Source: Piscirickettsiaceae bacterium
Lineage (GTDB): Bacteria; Pseudomonadota; Gammaproteobacteria; Nitrosococcales; Methylophagaceae
Length of the DNA: 56,485 nt
Assembly: GCA_024685995.1 (NCBI GenBank)
Contig: JAIBDY010000010.1
Location: 1-56,485 of the forward strand
Reading direction: 5' to 3'
The position numbers and the translations under genes were made by a program. The notes under the pieces were generated by a model, which made no database searches, had not been told where the DNA came from, and worked only from the letters and a program-made list of their open reading frames with translations. Below are positions 46,560-55,705 of the stretch, one piece after another. Each line of letters starts with the position of its first letter. Positions within the stretch are counted from its first letter, which is position 1.

Positions 46560-48062
46560 CTAAACTTGTTTGTCCAAGCGGCGATAGCCAATCGCTTCTG
46601 TTAAATACTTGGTCGCAATTTTGTCAGAATCAGCCAAATCAGCAATCGTCCGCGCGACTTTTAAAATACGGTGATAAGCCCGTGCAGACAAACCGAAACG
46701 ACTGATTGCCTGCTCTAATAACTGGTAATCACTATCTGTCAGCGCACAGTACGCTGCTAACTCATCGTGCGCTAGCAGCGTGTTTGCTTTACCTGCGCGA
46801 GATAATTGTCGTTCTCTCGCTATCGCAACGCGCGCTCGTACCGTTGTACTGTCCTCCTCCTGCGCCACTAACGCATCATGTCGCAATAGCCCTTTTGCGA
46901 CAGGAGGGACTTGAATCAGCATATCAATTCTATCCATCAAAGGTCCCGATACTTTGCCCCGATAACGTCGCACTTGCTCTTCGGTACAGTGGCAACGTGA
47001 TTCTCCTAAATAGCCACATGGACAAGGATTCATAGCGGCAATGAATTGAAATCGTGCTGGGAATTCGGCTTGTAACGCCGCCCGAGAAATCGTGATTTTT
47101 CCCGATTCTATTGGTTCCCTCAATACCTCTAGCACACGCCTGTCAAACTCTGGCAACTCATCTAAAAACAACACACCTCGATGGGCTAAGGAGATCTCAC
47201 CAGGGCGTGGCTGCCCACCGCCCCCCACCATCGCAACAGCGGATGCGGTGTGATGGGGTGTTCTAAATGGCCTTGTCCGCCAGTCTTGCACATTGAAACC
47301 TTGCGCAGAGATTGAGTGTACCGTGGCGCTCTCCACAGCTTCTTGTTGTGTCATTTCCGGCAAAATACTGGGCAACCGACTCGCAAGCATCGTTTTTCCC
47401 GTCCCCGGTGGGCCCGACAATAACAAACTATGATTACCCGCAGCAGCCACCTCTAACGCCCGTCGTGCGTGTGCTTGCCCTCTAACATCGGCTAAATCAG
47501 GGTAAGAATGCTGGCATTGTTGTTGTTTGGGCGCAGCGAAAGGTAACACCCGTTGACCATGCAAATGCGCGCACACCGCCAATAAATGTGAAGCAGCAAT
47601 ATGTTGGCCTTCATTGACAAAACTGGCCTCATCGACATTCATCGCAGGTAACACTAACTGACGATGAACCCGACTCACCGCCAGTGCTGTAGGTAATACA
47701 CCTCGAACCGCGCGTAGCTCGCCAGTTAAACCCAACTCACCGATAAACTCTGTATTGGCTAATGCCGCCATCGGAATTTGTTCTGACGCCGCTAAAATGC
47801 CTAATGCGATTGGCAAATCAAACCGACCACCCTCTTTCGGCAAATCAGCCGGCGCTAAATTAATCGTAATACGTTGTTGTGGGAAACTAAACTGACTATT
47901 TAATAATGCACTACGAACACGATCTTTACTTTCTTTAACCGCGGTTTCAGCCATTCCCACAATGGATAAGCTGGGTAAGCCATTCGACAAATGTACTTCT
48001 ACCGTCACGACTTGTGCATCCATGCCGACAATAGCTCGACTCAATACCGTTGCCACACTCAT
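46560..48062 (-). CDS. comM: YifB/ComM family AAA+ ATPase (Mg-chelatase-like)
   Basis: This 500-aa AAA+ protein is of the YifB/ComM family. In naturally competent bacteria ComM is a hexameric helicase that drives branch migration during transformation. The N-terminal domain (MSVATVLSRAIVGMDAQVV to about 170) is Lon-protease-like in fold. Walker A is SGPPGTGKTMLASRLP (about 214-229), the sensor region is HRGVLFLDELPEF, and the C-terminal YRGKVSGPLMDRIDM is family-typical. No other competence genes are in this window. Confidence 0.93.
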   Translation of the reverse strand: MSVATVLSRAIVGMDAQVVTVEVHLSNGLPSLSIVGMAETAVKESKDRVRSALLNSQFSFPQQRITINLAPADLPKEGGRFDLPIALGILAASEQIPMAALANTEFIGELGLTGELRAVRGVLPTALAVSRVHRQLVLPAMNVDEASFVNEGQHIAASHLLAVCAHLHGQRVLPFAAPKQQQCQHSYPDLADVRGQAHARRALEVAAAGNHSLLLSGPPGTGKTMLASRLPSILPEMTQQEAVESATVHSISAQGFNVQDWRTRPFRTPHHTASAVAMVGGGGQPRPGEISLAHRGVLFLDELPEFDRRVLEVLREPIESGKITISRAALQAEFPARFQFIAAMNPCPCGYLGESRCHCTEEQVRRYRGKVSGPLMDRIDMLIQVPPVAKGLLRHDALVAQEEDSTTVRARVAIARERQLSRAGKANTLLAHDELAAYCALTDSDYQLLEQAISRFGLSARAYHRILKVARTIADLADSDKIATKYLTEAIGYRRLDKQV

Positions 48063-48340
48063 AAGATATCCTTATCTGTATATAGTAATTGCTAGCGATA
48101 ATCTACCAGTCCTTATCAGATAAAACAAAAGTCCATAGACAAAAGACCCGAATAAATCCACATCCCTATAATGTGTTGTTCATCTTTGTCTTCCTTATCC
48201 TATTTAGCCGTTTACGAGTAAGGGTTTCCAGTTTGAATTCATGAGTCACGGTAAGTTAACGATATCGTCAAGGCTAGTTTGTCCAACGGTATAATTAAAG
48301 ATAGACCAGCATGATGTTTGTCAAACAAAGGAGTCACTCA

Positions 48341-48751
48341 ATGAAAACGATTCACTTAATATTGTATTCCGTCCTCAGCCTATCTTTACTCTCACTTCAG
48401 GCTTGCGTAAACCAGCCTAACAATGCAGATATCATGAGAGGGCACGCCGCGGTGCTTCAAGATCAACTCGACCTCAGAAACCAGTTAGCCGATGACCATG
48501 AAAAAGGGGCCAAACTCGTTGCTACCGGAGAAAAAAGACTTAAAAAAGGCGAACAGATCATACAAAAGTCGGAACGCGATTTGAAAAAAGGCGAGCAGCT
48601 AATAGATAAATCACAACGCGATTTAAAAACAGGACAAGACTATATTAAAAAAGCGAATCAAGAAATCCGTGAAGGTAATGCATTAATTCTTGAAAGTGAA
48701 CGTCGTTATCGCGAAAACTTCCCAAGCGATAATTTTCCGGTAGAAAAATAA
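48341..48751 (+). CDS. Lipoprotein built from five 14-residue coiled-coil repeats
   Basis: This 136-aa protein has a lipoprotein signal peptide with lipobox LQAC, so C22 is lipidated. Residues 55-124 are five consecutive 14-residue units: KGAKLVATGEKRLK, KGEQIIQKSERDLK, KGEQLIDKSQRDLK, TGQDYIKKANQEIR and EGNALILESERRYR. Two heptads per unit should give a continuous coiled coil or helical stalk. The C-terminus is short and polar. AAAGGAG supports the ATG at 48341. Function unknown; by size and build it is reminiscent of envelope spacers such as Lpp, but without the C-terminal Lys. Confidence 0.85.
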   Translation: MKTIHLILYSVLSLSLLSLQACVNQPNNADIMRGHAAVLQDQLDLRNQLADDHEKGAKLVATGEKRLKKGEQIIQKSERDLKKGEQLIDKSQRDLKTGQDYIKKANQEIREGNALILESERRYRENFPSDNFPVEK

Positions 48752-48860
48752 CAGGCCAATAAAGTATTGGGCCCCCCAACCTGACAAGACTAGGGCTTAG
48801 ACTCAATACCCAAAGAAAATAGCGACCAATCTATTGAGACGAAACATTACCGTTCAAATA

Positions 48861-48889
48861 AAAAAAGACCGCTTGTTAGCGGTCTTTTT
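48861..48889. terminator. Bidirectional terminator between lipoprotein gene and ppnP
   Basis: A 12-bp stem (AAAAAGACCGCT pairing with AGCGGTCTTTTT) has a TGTT loop. It has a T-run on both strands and lies between convergent genes. Confidence 0.9.
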
Positions 48890-48909
48890 GAATGCATACC
48901 GTCTAGATC

Positions 48910-49224
48910 TCAATCAAGATAAGCACAACAGTAATCGACTAAGCTGGTTACTTTCAAATCAAATGACGACTCGCCTGGGACATTAAAAGCGTCGCCAGCT
49001 TTAATGCTTAACCAATCAGTGGTGTCAGCCAAACGATACGTTAACTCTCCCGCTAGAATTTCCATCAACTCGGGCTTGGCTGTACCAAAAGTATATTCAC
49101 CCGGCATCATGATGCCTAAGGTTTTTATCGTGCCATCTGCAAACGTCACCGCCCTGCTTGTCACATTACCATCAAAATAAACATTCGCTTCACGGGTCAC
49201 CGTGACATTTTTAAACTCTGACAT
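48910..49224 (-). CDS. ppnP: Pyrimidine/purine nucleoside phosphorylase PpnP
   Basis: PpnP (formerly YaiE, DUF1255) splits nucleosides with phosphate to free base and ribose-1-phosphate. The 104-aa cupin-type protein matches the family closely: FKNVTVTREANVYFDG, TLGIMMPGEYTFGTAKPELM, and GDAFNVPGESSFDLKV. It is separated by 8 bp from ubiK upstream, so the two probably share a transcript. Confidence 0.94.
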   Translation of the reverse strand: MSEFKNVTVTREANVYFDGNVTSRAVTFADGTIKTLGIMMPGEYTFGTAKPELMEILAGELTYRLADTTDWLSIKAGDAFNVPGESSFDLKVTSLVDYCCAYLD

Positions 49225-49232
49225 AGTCTCTC

Positions 49233-49484
49233 TTATTCTTGGGTTGATGATTGTTCTAATGTAGCGACTTTTTGTTCAAGCGCTTCAAGTTTCTCACGTG
49301 TACGCTGTAAAACCTGTGTTTGGACATCAAACTCTTCTCGGCTCACTAAATCTAATTTAGCAAACATCCCGCTGAGTGCACTTCGAATATTCTTTTCGAC
49401 GTCGGCCTGCATCGCCGTCAAGCCGGGTGGTAATGCACTCGCTAGGCCCTGTACGACTTCTTCTATTTTTTTGGGATCAAGCAT
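49233..49484 (-). CDS. ubiK: Ubiquinone biosynthesis accessory factor UbiK
   Basis: UbiK (YqiC, BMFP domain) assists aerobic ubiquinone synthesis by binding UbiJ and lipids. This 83-aa protein starts MLDPKKIEEVVQGLASALP with an amphipathic helix, then LPPGLTAMQADVEKNIRSAL, and ends with a coiled coil (REKLEALEQKVATLEQ). The comM/yifB and rep genes further along are typical companions in this part of gammaproteobacterial genomes. Confidence 0.93.
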   Translation of the reverse strand: MLDPKKIEEVVQGLASALPPGLTAMQADVEKNIRSALSGMFAKLDLVSREEFDVQTQVLQRTREKLEALEQKVATLEQSSTQE

Positions 49485-49566
49485 GTCTATTTTCCTATTA
49501 GCTGCAAGTCCTATATTCTACGTGAATCTAAGCTCGCAATCACGATAAAGCAAAATCAATCAGCCA

Positions 49567-50043
49567 TCACAAAGATAAACCAGCCAACCAAGCTGACATA
49601 TCCGCTTGTTTTAGCATGCCACTATGGCGAATAAGTTGTTGACCGTCCGACAGATAGGTCAATGGCAACTCACCACGCCAGCGCTTTTCAACATCAAAAT
49701 ACAAGGTTTCAGGATAGTCCTCCGCAAAAACCCAGTTTTGAGCTTGCTGTAAGCCAAAATCTGACATCTTTTTCTCGACCCAGTTTGCATCCAGAAAAGG
49801 ATCGGTCGCGACCGTGACAATGGTCACACTAGGATAGGCATCTAATAATTCACCCAACATCGCCAACTCTTTCATACAATAAGCACAATCCTGTCCCCAA
49901 AATAAGATAAGGTATGGTCTACCGTCGAGCTGCTGTTGTATCTCAGTGAAGGAGCCTTTCACAAACGGCTTAACCATCGTATCTGATGTAAATCCCATCA
50001 ATAACATCAAGCTCGCGATAACAAACAACCTCAAGCTCATCAT
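49567..50043 (-). CDS. TlpA-like periplasmic thioredoxin
   Basis: This 158-aa protein has an N-terminal membrane/signal segment (SLRLFVIASLMLLMGFTS) and a thioredoxin fold with active site C-A-Y-C (LILFWGQDCAYCMKELAML). ELPLTYLSDGQQ has the cis-Pro. It is expected to face the periplasm and to reduce disulfides there. The ATG at 50043 directly follows the stop of the beta-propeller gene (1-bp gap); a TTG at 50055 would overlap it. It is the last gene of the receptor/propeller/thioredoxin operon. Confidence 0.85.
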   Translation of the reverse strand: MMSLRLFVIASLMLLMGFTSDTMVKPFVKGSFTEIQQQLDGRPYLILFWGQDCAYCMKELAMLGELLDAYPSVTIVTVATDPFLDANWVEKKMSDFGLQQAQNWVFAEDYPETLYFDVEKRWRGELPLTYLSDGQQLIRHSGMLKQADMSAWLAGLSL

Positions 50044-50044
50044 C

Positions 50045-51259
50045 TTACTCGCCAAAAGGAATCGTTATCATTCGTAAGTTATTGCTTTGTTTTTCTTTAC
50101 CTTCGGTCCAAAGCAATAAAAAACGATCGACCATCGCGATCACTCGCGGATGCGTCGCCCGCACATCACTACTTGACACTGAGTCAGGACTCGACCAACT
50201 CTGTCCTTGATCCTGCGACCTTGCATAATCAATACGAAAGCCCGTTTCGGTAATATGATCCCAAGCCGCAATCACCTCACCATTATGCCCTGAGGCCAAG
50301 TCACTATGCACCGATGTTTCCGTCCCTAAGCGATGTGGCTGGCTCCATGTTTTACCCTGATCTACTGAGTTTAAATAATAAGTGCCACTATGCGCACTGT
50401 GCCCAGTACCGACCGTGCTATGGATCAATGCATGTTTATCATCAAAAGCAATACTACCGCCGATATGTGGGCAGCCTTGGAAATCCCAATTAAAGTCGCC
50501 CACGGTGCTCAATGGTGTCCATTCTTGTTCTGGATTCACGACACCTAAGGTCATATCTGACGGATCTTTATCTCGATATAACACATAAAATTGGCCATGA
50601 TGATATTGCGCCGTGTTCCAGCAACATGCACAGCTACGTTCATCTAAAGTAATATTGGTCGACCAAGTTCGTCCACCATCGACGCTGGTTGAGTAACGCA
50701 GTCCTTGCGTCGCGCCGTCGCCTTGTTTCGTTCGACTATCTAACCATGCCAGACTGATTGCAGTGTCATCCGCATCCATCGCAAAAAAGCCATGCGGTCC
50801 TTGCCAATCGGCAATCGAGGTTATCGAATCCCAGGTTTTGCCCGCATCATGAGAAGCCATCGCAACCATGGGCCCCGCATTATGAGGTGCACCTTCGACA
50901 TAACTCATCCAGACAGCCACAATCTGGTCGCCTTGTACTGCTAGGCGGGCATCATTACCGCGTGACATCCGCGCTTGAATAGTCTGGCCTTGTGTAATAT
51001 CGATCGCTTTCGACCATGTTTCGCCTTGGTCATCTGAAGATAGATACCATAGACTCGAAGCACGCTCGTTTTGCTTACCCAATAAGAGGTGCACTGTATT
51101 ATTAACGTATTTGATATCCACACTCGTCACGTTATCGAATGCAGCCAGCTCCGCTTGTGGGATCATGGCTTGTGCTGTCGCATGCTGATCAGCCCAGCCA
51201 GTATTTACATTGAGGCTCAACCCCAAACACAACAGTATGCTTACACGTGATTTATTCAC
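50045..51259 (-). CDS. Secreted Asp-box (BNR) beta-propeller, sialidase-like, with CxCC motif
   Basis: This 404-aa protein has a signal peptide (cleaved near GWADQ, residue 24) and five Asp-box motifs of the S-x-D-x-G-x-T-W type: SDDQGETWSK, SHDAGKTWDS, SVDGGRTWST, SVDQGKTWSQ and SQDQGQSWSS. That predicts a six-bladed propeller like sialidases. I could not see the Arg triad of true sialidases, so activity is doubtful. C210, C212 and C213 (DERSCACCWNTAQ) form a C-x-C-C cluster that could bind metal or be kept reduced by the next gene. The start is GTG with AAGGTG 8 nt upstream. Confidence 0.8.
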   Translation of the reverse strand: MNKSRVSILLCLGLSLNVNTGWADQHATAQAMIPQAELAAFDNVTSVDIKYVNNTVHLLLGKQNERASSLWYLSSDDQGETWSKAIDITQGQTIQARMSRGNDARLAVQGDQIVAVWMSYVEGAPHNAGPMVAMASHDAGKTWDSITSIADWQGPHGFFAMDADDTAISLAWLDSRTKQGDGATQGLRYSTSVDGGRTWSTNITLDERSCACCWNTAQYHHGQFYVLYRDKDPSDMTLGVVNPEQEWTPLSTVGDFNWDFQGCPHIGGSIAFDDKHALIHSTVGTGHSAHSGTYYLNSVDQGKTWSQPHRLGTETSVHSDLASGHNGEVIAAWDHITETGFRIDYARSQDQGQSWSSPDSVSSSDVRATHPRVIAMVDRFLLLWTEGKEKQSNNLRMITIPFGE

Positions 51260-51322
51260 TACAATTTCACCTTGTAAAATCAGGACAGGGTCACTAACTC
51301 ATATAATGACCCTAATTTATAC

Positions 51323-53383
51323 CTAAAGTTTATATTCGAAACCAATAAAGGCCTGTCTTGGCGCTGCTGGGGTATAACGTTCACTACCAAAACTAATGCT
51401 CGCTGTCTCAGCATATAAGCGATCGGTAATATTATTCACTCTAGCAAACACATTGATATGGTTAGTTAATTCATATCGCATTTTAATATTAGCGACGTCA
51501 TGACCAGCATATCGCGTTGTATTTGCATCATCAAGCCAGTAAGAACCCACATGTTCCCATTCTAGTAATGTCGTCAAACCTTGCATGGCGATGGGGGTAT
51601 AAATCAAACGCACATTAGCCACATTTTCAGGCGCTTCTTGTTGATCGTTATTACCGAACAATTCGTCATCATCAAATTCATGTTGAGAATGACTATAAGC
51701 GACTTTCGTAGCCCACTCATCAGTCCATTGTGAGGACAAAGATAACTCAATACCACGATGATAAGTCTTGCCACCATTGACATAAAAGCGTTCGCTCGCC
51801 GCATTATCCCTGCTCACGATCGTATCATCAATCACCAACGCATAAAGGGCTGTGGAGAACGCATGCGTTTCGCCCTTATATTTATAGCCAACCTCAACGG
51901 TATCGGTAATTTCTTCATCGAGACTAAAGTCAATATTATTGGTTCTTAAGCTATACAAACGCGTCGCTTGTGGGATCCGAAAACCATTGGCATAACGGGC
52001 ATATACTGTTTGTTGCTTAGACATCAGATAAGTTAAATCAAGCTTAGGACTCAAATGATTGAAGGTTGGGTCATTATCTGAGCTAGCCCTTGCATAACTT
52101 GAAGCAGCATATTGGCCATCGGCCAGTTTATTCGTATACTCGAAACTATTAACATCGTAGCGTAAGCCCATGCCTAACTTGAGTTTTTCCGTCAATTGAA
52201 TCTCGAGTCGGCTGTAGGGTGCGAAGGCGGTATAATCTACTTCATAATCATATATTTTACCCGCAGCAACGGCACTACCGAAACCCGTCGGGACAAAATC
52301 AAACTCTTGCACATATTCTCGTTTCGCTTGAGTGTATTCCATATCCAAACCAGAGATCAGATGGAAACGCCCCATCTCTTTATCGGCTTTTAACAATAAG
52401 CCAACACTATTTTCTTTACTATCATTACTGGCCGCATTCGGCTCCCAAGTCGCGTTATAGCGGTTACGGTTTGAACGCACATAAGCAATCGTATTGAATG
52501 CTAGGCTATCAGAGACAATATGGTTTAATTCCATATTCAATCTTGCATAATCGAATTGCCTAATCGGCTTAACACCCGCGGCCAATGTCCGTTCTACATT
52601 GTCACCTTGGTAGGTCGGCTCGTCTCTATAACGATCAAAGCTGTTAATCGTACTGGTCATCTCAGATTCTGAGCTATTCAAATTAAACCCGATTTTTAAG
52701 CGGTTATCATCATCGATATCATTGATATAGTTAACAGACAGCTCATCACGTTCAAACTCTGAATGATCACGCCAACCATCGCCTTCCGCATGAGAGATTT
52801 TCGCTGAAATCGCAGAATCATTATCAATCTCAATCCCCCCGCTTGCTTCAAAACGGCGGAAATCATCCCTGCTCGTTTCGGCTGAAAAGCGGGTCCCTAG
52901 ATTATCCATCGGGTCAGCCGACCTGACATTGATAATACCGCCCACGGCGTCCGATCCATATAGCGCCGTGCCAGCACCTTTAAATACTTCAACGGACCCT
53001 GCTGAACTAAAATTAGTAAAGGCGAGACCATTATGATTAAAGAAGCCCGATGATTGTACTGGCACGCTATCTTGCAAAAATAAATAATAAGGGTTAGTGC
53101 TATTAGGTAGCCGAATGCTGGTCATGTGACCAATGGTAGAACCCGTCTGAGAGATCCGTACGCCAGCAATAGAATTTAATAATTCCCGTTGCGTCACTGC
53201 TTTATCTAGCACCGCTTCACTACCAGACTTAGTACTAATACTGGCCGGTATATCTAAGGCAGAACGCTCTGAACGCGTTGCTGTAACAGTCATCTCATCA
53301 AACGTAAGCTCTTCTGCATAGCTAGAATGAGCTAAAGTCAGCATCACAATGCTCGACAAGACGGGGGTAAACCGAGATTCCAT
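51323..53383 (-). CDS. TonB-dependent outer-membrane receptor
   Basis: This 686-aa receptor starts at ATG 53383 (GGAG 8 nt upstream), with signal peptide MESRFTPVLSSIVMLTLAHS and cleavage near AYAEE. The TonB box is probably FDEMTVTATRSE. The plug domain has SISTKSGSEAVLDKAVTQ and GSVEVFKGAGTALYGSDAVG followed by IINVRS, and the barrel ends in QAFIGFEYKL. The ligand is unknown. The downstream propeller with CxCC and TlpA-like thioredoxin suggest a metal or thiol-related substrate such as copper or a metallophore, but this is inference. No Fur box or cobalamin riboswitch was seen upstream. Confidence 0.88.
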   Translation of the reverse strand: MESRFTPVLSSIVMLTLAHSSYAEELTFDEMTVTATRSERSALDIPASISTKSGSEAVLDKAVTQRELLNSIAGVRISQTGSTIGHMTSIRLPNSTNPYYLFLQDSVPVQSSGFFNHNGLAFTNFSSAGSVEVFKGAGTALYGSDAVGGIINVRSADPMDNLGTRFSAETSRDDFRRFEASGGIEIDNDSAISAKISHAEGDGWRDHSEFERDELSVNYINDIDDDNRLKIGFNLNSSESEMTSTINSFDRYRDEPTYQGDNVERTLAAGVKPIRQFDYARLNMELNHIVSDSLAFNTIAYVRSNRNRYNATWEPNAASNDSKENSVGLLLKADKEMGRFHLISGLDMEYTQAKREYVQEFDFVPTGFGSAVAAGKIYDYEVDYTAFAPYSRLEIQLTEKLKLGMGLRYDVNSFEYTNKLADGQYAASSYARASSDNDPTFNHLSPKLDLTYLMSKQQTVYARYANGFRIPQATRLYSLRTNNIDFSLDEEITDTVEVGYKYKGETHAFSTALYALVIDDTIVSRDNAASERFYVNGGKTYHRGIELSLSSQWTDEWATKVAYSHSQHEFDDDELFGNNDQQEAPENVANVRLIYTPIAMQGLTTLLEWEHVGSYWLDDANTTRYAGHDVANIKMRYELTNHINVFARVNNITDRLYAETASISFGSERYTPAAPRQAFIGFEYKL

Positions 53384-53737
53384 TATATAGTCTCCATCAT
53401 TTTTAGGTGTCATTAACAAAAGATGGCAATATACAGACTATCAAGTATAAATAAAGCGGCATTGTCGCCAAGCCACCCGTTTTGAGCCGTTTGGCCTAGT
53501 CGTTGATATACTTTGTGTTATATCACCCAATTTCTACACCATCAGAACTAGATTGAATGCAAAATGAAAAACAATGCATATAACGTTGCGCAATTTTATT
53601 GACAACAGCATTAAGCGCTATATCTATAATCAGAAAAATGAGCCTATAATGAGATAGAATGATCTTTCAAGGATAAAAGGCGTAAAACTCATCCCTATCT
53701 CGCTGACAGTTCTTTCTATTTGGTTCATAAAATTACA
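53384..53737. promoter_or_regulatory. 354-bp divergent promoter region
   Basis: The gap separates the divergent TonB receptor and diguanylate cyclase genes. It is AT-rich and contains a perfect TTGACA at 53599-53604 with TATAAT at 53625-53630. The 20-bp spacing is too long for a strong sigma-70 promoter, so this assignment to the plus-strand gene is tentative. No riboswitch or Fur box was recognised. Confidence 0.3.
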
Positions 53738-54721
53738 ATGAAAAATATGATCAAAAAGCATATCCCCTCTCAATTTGATGCGTTGTTAATCAGCGAGTCG
53801 GAACACAGCTTCAAATGCCTCGCCACCATTTTAAATGCATTGGATGCATTCATTTATGTCTCAGACATAGACACTTATGAACTGATATTCTTCAATAAAT
53901 ACAATAAAGAGCTCGCGCCTGACCCGCATCACAAAAAATGCTTCCATATCGTGCATCATATGGAGGCCTCACCGTGTGAGTTTTGCACCAATTCACTGTT
54001 AATTAATGACCAAGGCCAACCAACGGGGACACACCTTTGGGAATATATGGATCCCGACACACGACGTTGGTATCAATGTCAAGATCAAGCAATTCAATGG
54101 TTTGATGGCCGCTTAGTTCGTTTAGAGATTGCCATTGACATCACCGAACATAAATTACTCGAACAACGACTCAGGTACGCACATCAACAGGCCAGTTCAC
54201 ATGCCAATATGGACCCCTTATTGAACTGCTTAAATCGGCGGGCTTTTTTCGAACGTTTCGATGCCATTTTGTCCCAATGCCAACGACATAACTATCCGTT
54301 GGCATTAGTGATGATGGATATTGATAGGTTCAAGCAGTTTAATGACAATCATGGCCACAGCTTTGGTGACCAAGTATTACTCAAAACAACCTCAGTTTTC
54401 GCTAAAACCATGCGTGAGTCAGACCTCTTCGCGCGTTATGGTGGTGATGAATTTATTCTCGCCCTCCCCAACACCACACAAGACAATGCTATTGAGTTGC
54501 TCACTCGGGTACAACATGAACTATTAAAACTAGAGTTGAGTCCTGAGTCTGACTTTTCTATTACGATTAGTTTCGGTCTCACCGGCTTACTCAAAAACGA
54601 CACACTCGACAAATTACTCAACCGCGCAGATATTGCACTCTATCAAGCCAAAAATTCAGGGCGTAACCGCATCGAGGTCTATCGTTCACCACACGGAGAG
54701 GCGCCTTCTAAGTCCTCTTAA
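53738..54721 (+). CDS. PAS-GGDEF diguanylate cyclase
   Basis: This 327-aa cytoplasmic protein has an N-terminal PAS domain (about 30-145) containing a Cys cluster (KKCFHIVHHMEASPCEFCTN). Its C-terminal GGDEF domain carries the intact active motif G235-G-D-E-F239 (RYGGDEFILALP). The inhibitory-site RxxD motif was not obvious. It is expected to make c-di-GMP. I prefer the ATG at 53738; a TTG at 53720 is upstream. Convergent with the FGE-like gene and near the adhesin, it may feed c-di-GMP control of adhesion. Confidence 0.9.
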   Translation: MKNMIKKHIPSQFDALLISESEHSFKCLATILNALDAFIYVSDIDTYELIFFNKYNKELAPDPHHKKCFHIVHHMEASPCEFCTNSLLINDQGQPTGTHLWEYMDPDTRRWYQCQDQAIQWFDGRLVRLEIAIDITEHKLLEQRLRYAHQQASSHANMDPLLNCLNRRAFFERFDAILSQCQRHNYPLALVMMDIDRFKQFNDNHGHSFGDQVLLKTTSVFAKTMRESDLFARYGGDEFILALPNTTQDNAIELLTRVQHELLKLELSPESDFSITISFGLTGLLKNDTLDKLLNRADIALYQAKNSGRNRIEVYRSPHGEAPSKSS

Positions 54722-54734
54722 AACAAGGTTTTGC

Positions 54735-55592
54735 TTATGGTAAAGAACGCGCTAGACGAAAACCAAGTCCACCCGTCCGTATTTCCCGTGGGTACCTGAA
54801 ACGATAGGCAGAGCGCATATAACTGACTGTACCATGCCAAGTCCCCCCTCTCATGGTATGGCGCTCACATTCTCCAACCGTACCAGGCCAAACCCGACCA
54901 TCTGAGGGTGCACCATCATAATTTTGGTGCCAACAATCTTCAACCCACTCCCAAACATTGCCATGCATATCATAGAGTCCAAAAGCATTCGCTGGGAAAC
55001 TCGCCACCGGAAGTACTTTTTTACGATTTTCGCCTGCGTGTTCACAACCAGCAGCCTTAAAAGCATTGCCTTCAAAATTCGCTTGCTGATCAGTAATACA
55101 GTTCCCCGTATTAAAAGGTGTTGTTGTGCCAGCACGAGCGGCATACTCCCATTCAGCCTCGCTCGGCAAGCGATAATGACTGTTTGTTTCCGCATTCAAC
55201 CAAGCAATAAAGACTTGAACATCATCCCAAGAAACATATCTGACTGGCATGTTGGGGTCGATCCAGCCATTATCTTCCGGCGCATAGTCGCAGCCTTTTG
55301 CTGCCACGCAGGCCGCCCAAAGCGTGGCAGTTACTTCTGTGCTTGACAATTGAAAACCAGAAATTGTCACGGTATGAACAGGCTGTTCCCTAGCATTACA
55401 GTCAATACCGCTGACACATCCCATCTCAAATTGACCCGCAGGGATTGTGATCATGTCTGGTAACAGCGACTTTAAGGCGGGTTCAGCTTGCGCATTCTGG
55501 CTCAATGGCATGCCCACTAATATAGAAACTAGTACTAATTTCCCAATCGTCGTGGTAAACAAGCCACGCTTTGCAAACAGGTCGATTTTCAT
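54735..55592 (-). CDS. FGE-sulfatase-fold protein without catalytic cysteines
   Basis: This 285-aa secreted protein has a signal peptide (LVLVSILVGMPLSQNAQA, cleaved near residue 37) and a formylglycine-generating-enzyme-type domain. Family motifs are MITIPAGQFEMGC, PVHTVTISGFQLSSTEVT, WDDVQVFIAWLNA, YRLPSEAEWEYAARAG, YDMHGNVWEWVEDCW and MRGGTWHGTVSYMRSAYR. True FGE has two Cys in that last region; both are replaced here, so it is not expected to oxidise sulfatase Cys. It is a binding or accessory FGE-fold protein. The partner is unknown. Confidence 0.87.
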   Translation of the reverse strand: MKIDLFAKRGLFTTTIGKLVLVSILVGMPLSQNAQAEPALKSLLPDMITIPAGQFEMGCVSGIDCNAREQPVHTVTISGFQLSSTEVTATLWAACVAAKGCDYAPEDNGWIDPNMPVRYVSWDDVQVFIAWLNAETNSHYRLPSEAEWEYAARAGTTTPFNTGNCITDQQANFEGNAFKAAGCEHAGENRKKVLPVASFPANAFGLYDMHGNVWEWVEDCWHQNYDGAPSDGRVWPGTVGECERHTMRGGTWHGTVSYMRSAYRFRYPREIRTGGLGFRLARSLP

Positions 55593-55705
55593 TGCTTTCC
55601 TAAGTTAAAGTTATGTCGTCAATGACCGCTGATACTATATCCGATGCAATACTAGGTCAACACCATGCCAGAGTGTAAAATAGCTATAACTTCACACCAA
55701 ACAAT

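Noticed and set aside
53384-53737. Cobalamin riboswitch or Fur box upstream of the second TonB receptor
   Set aside because: Neither a B12-box-like segment nor a 7-1-7 Fur match is visible.
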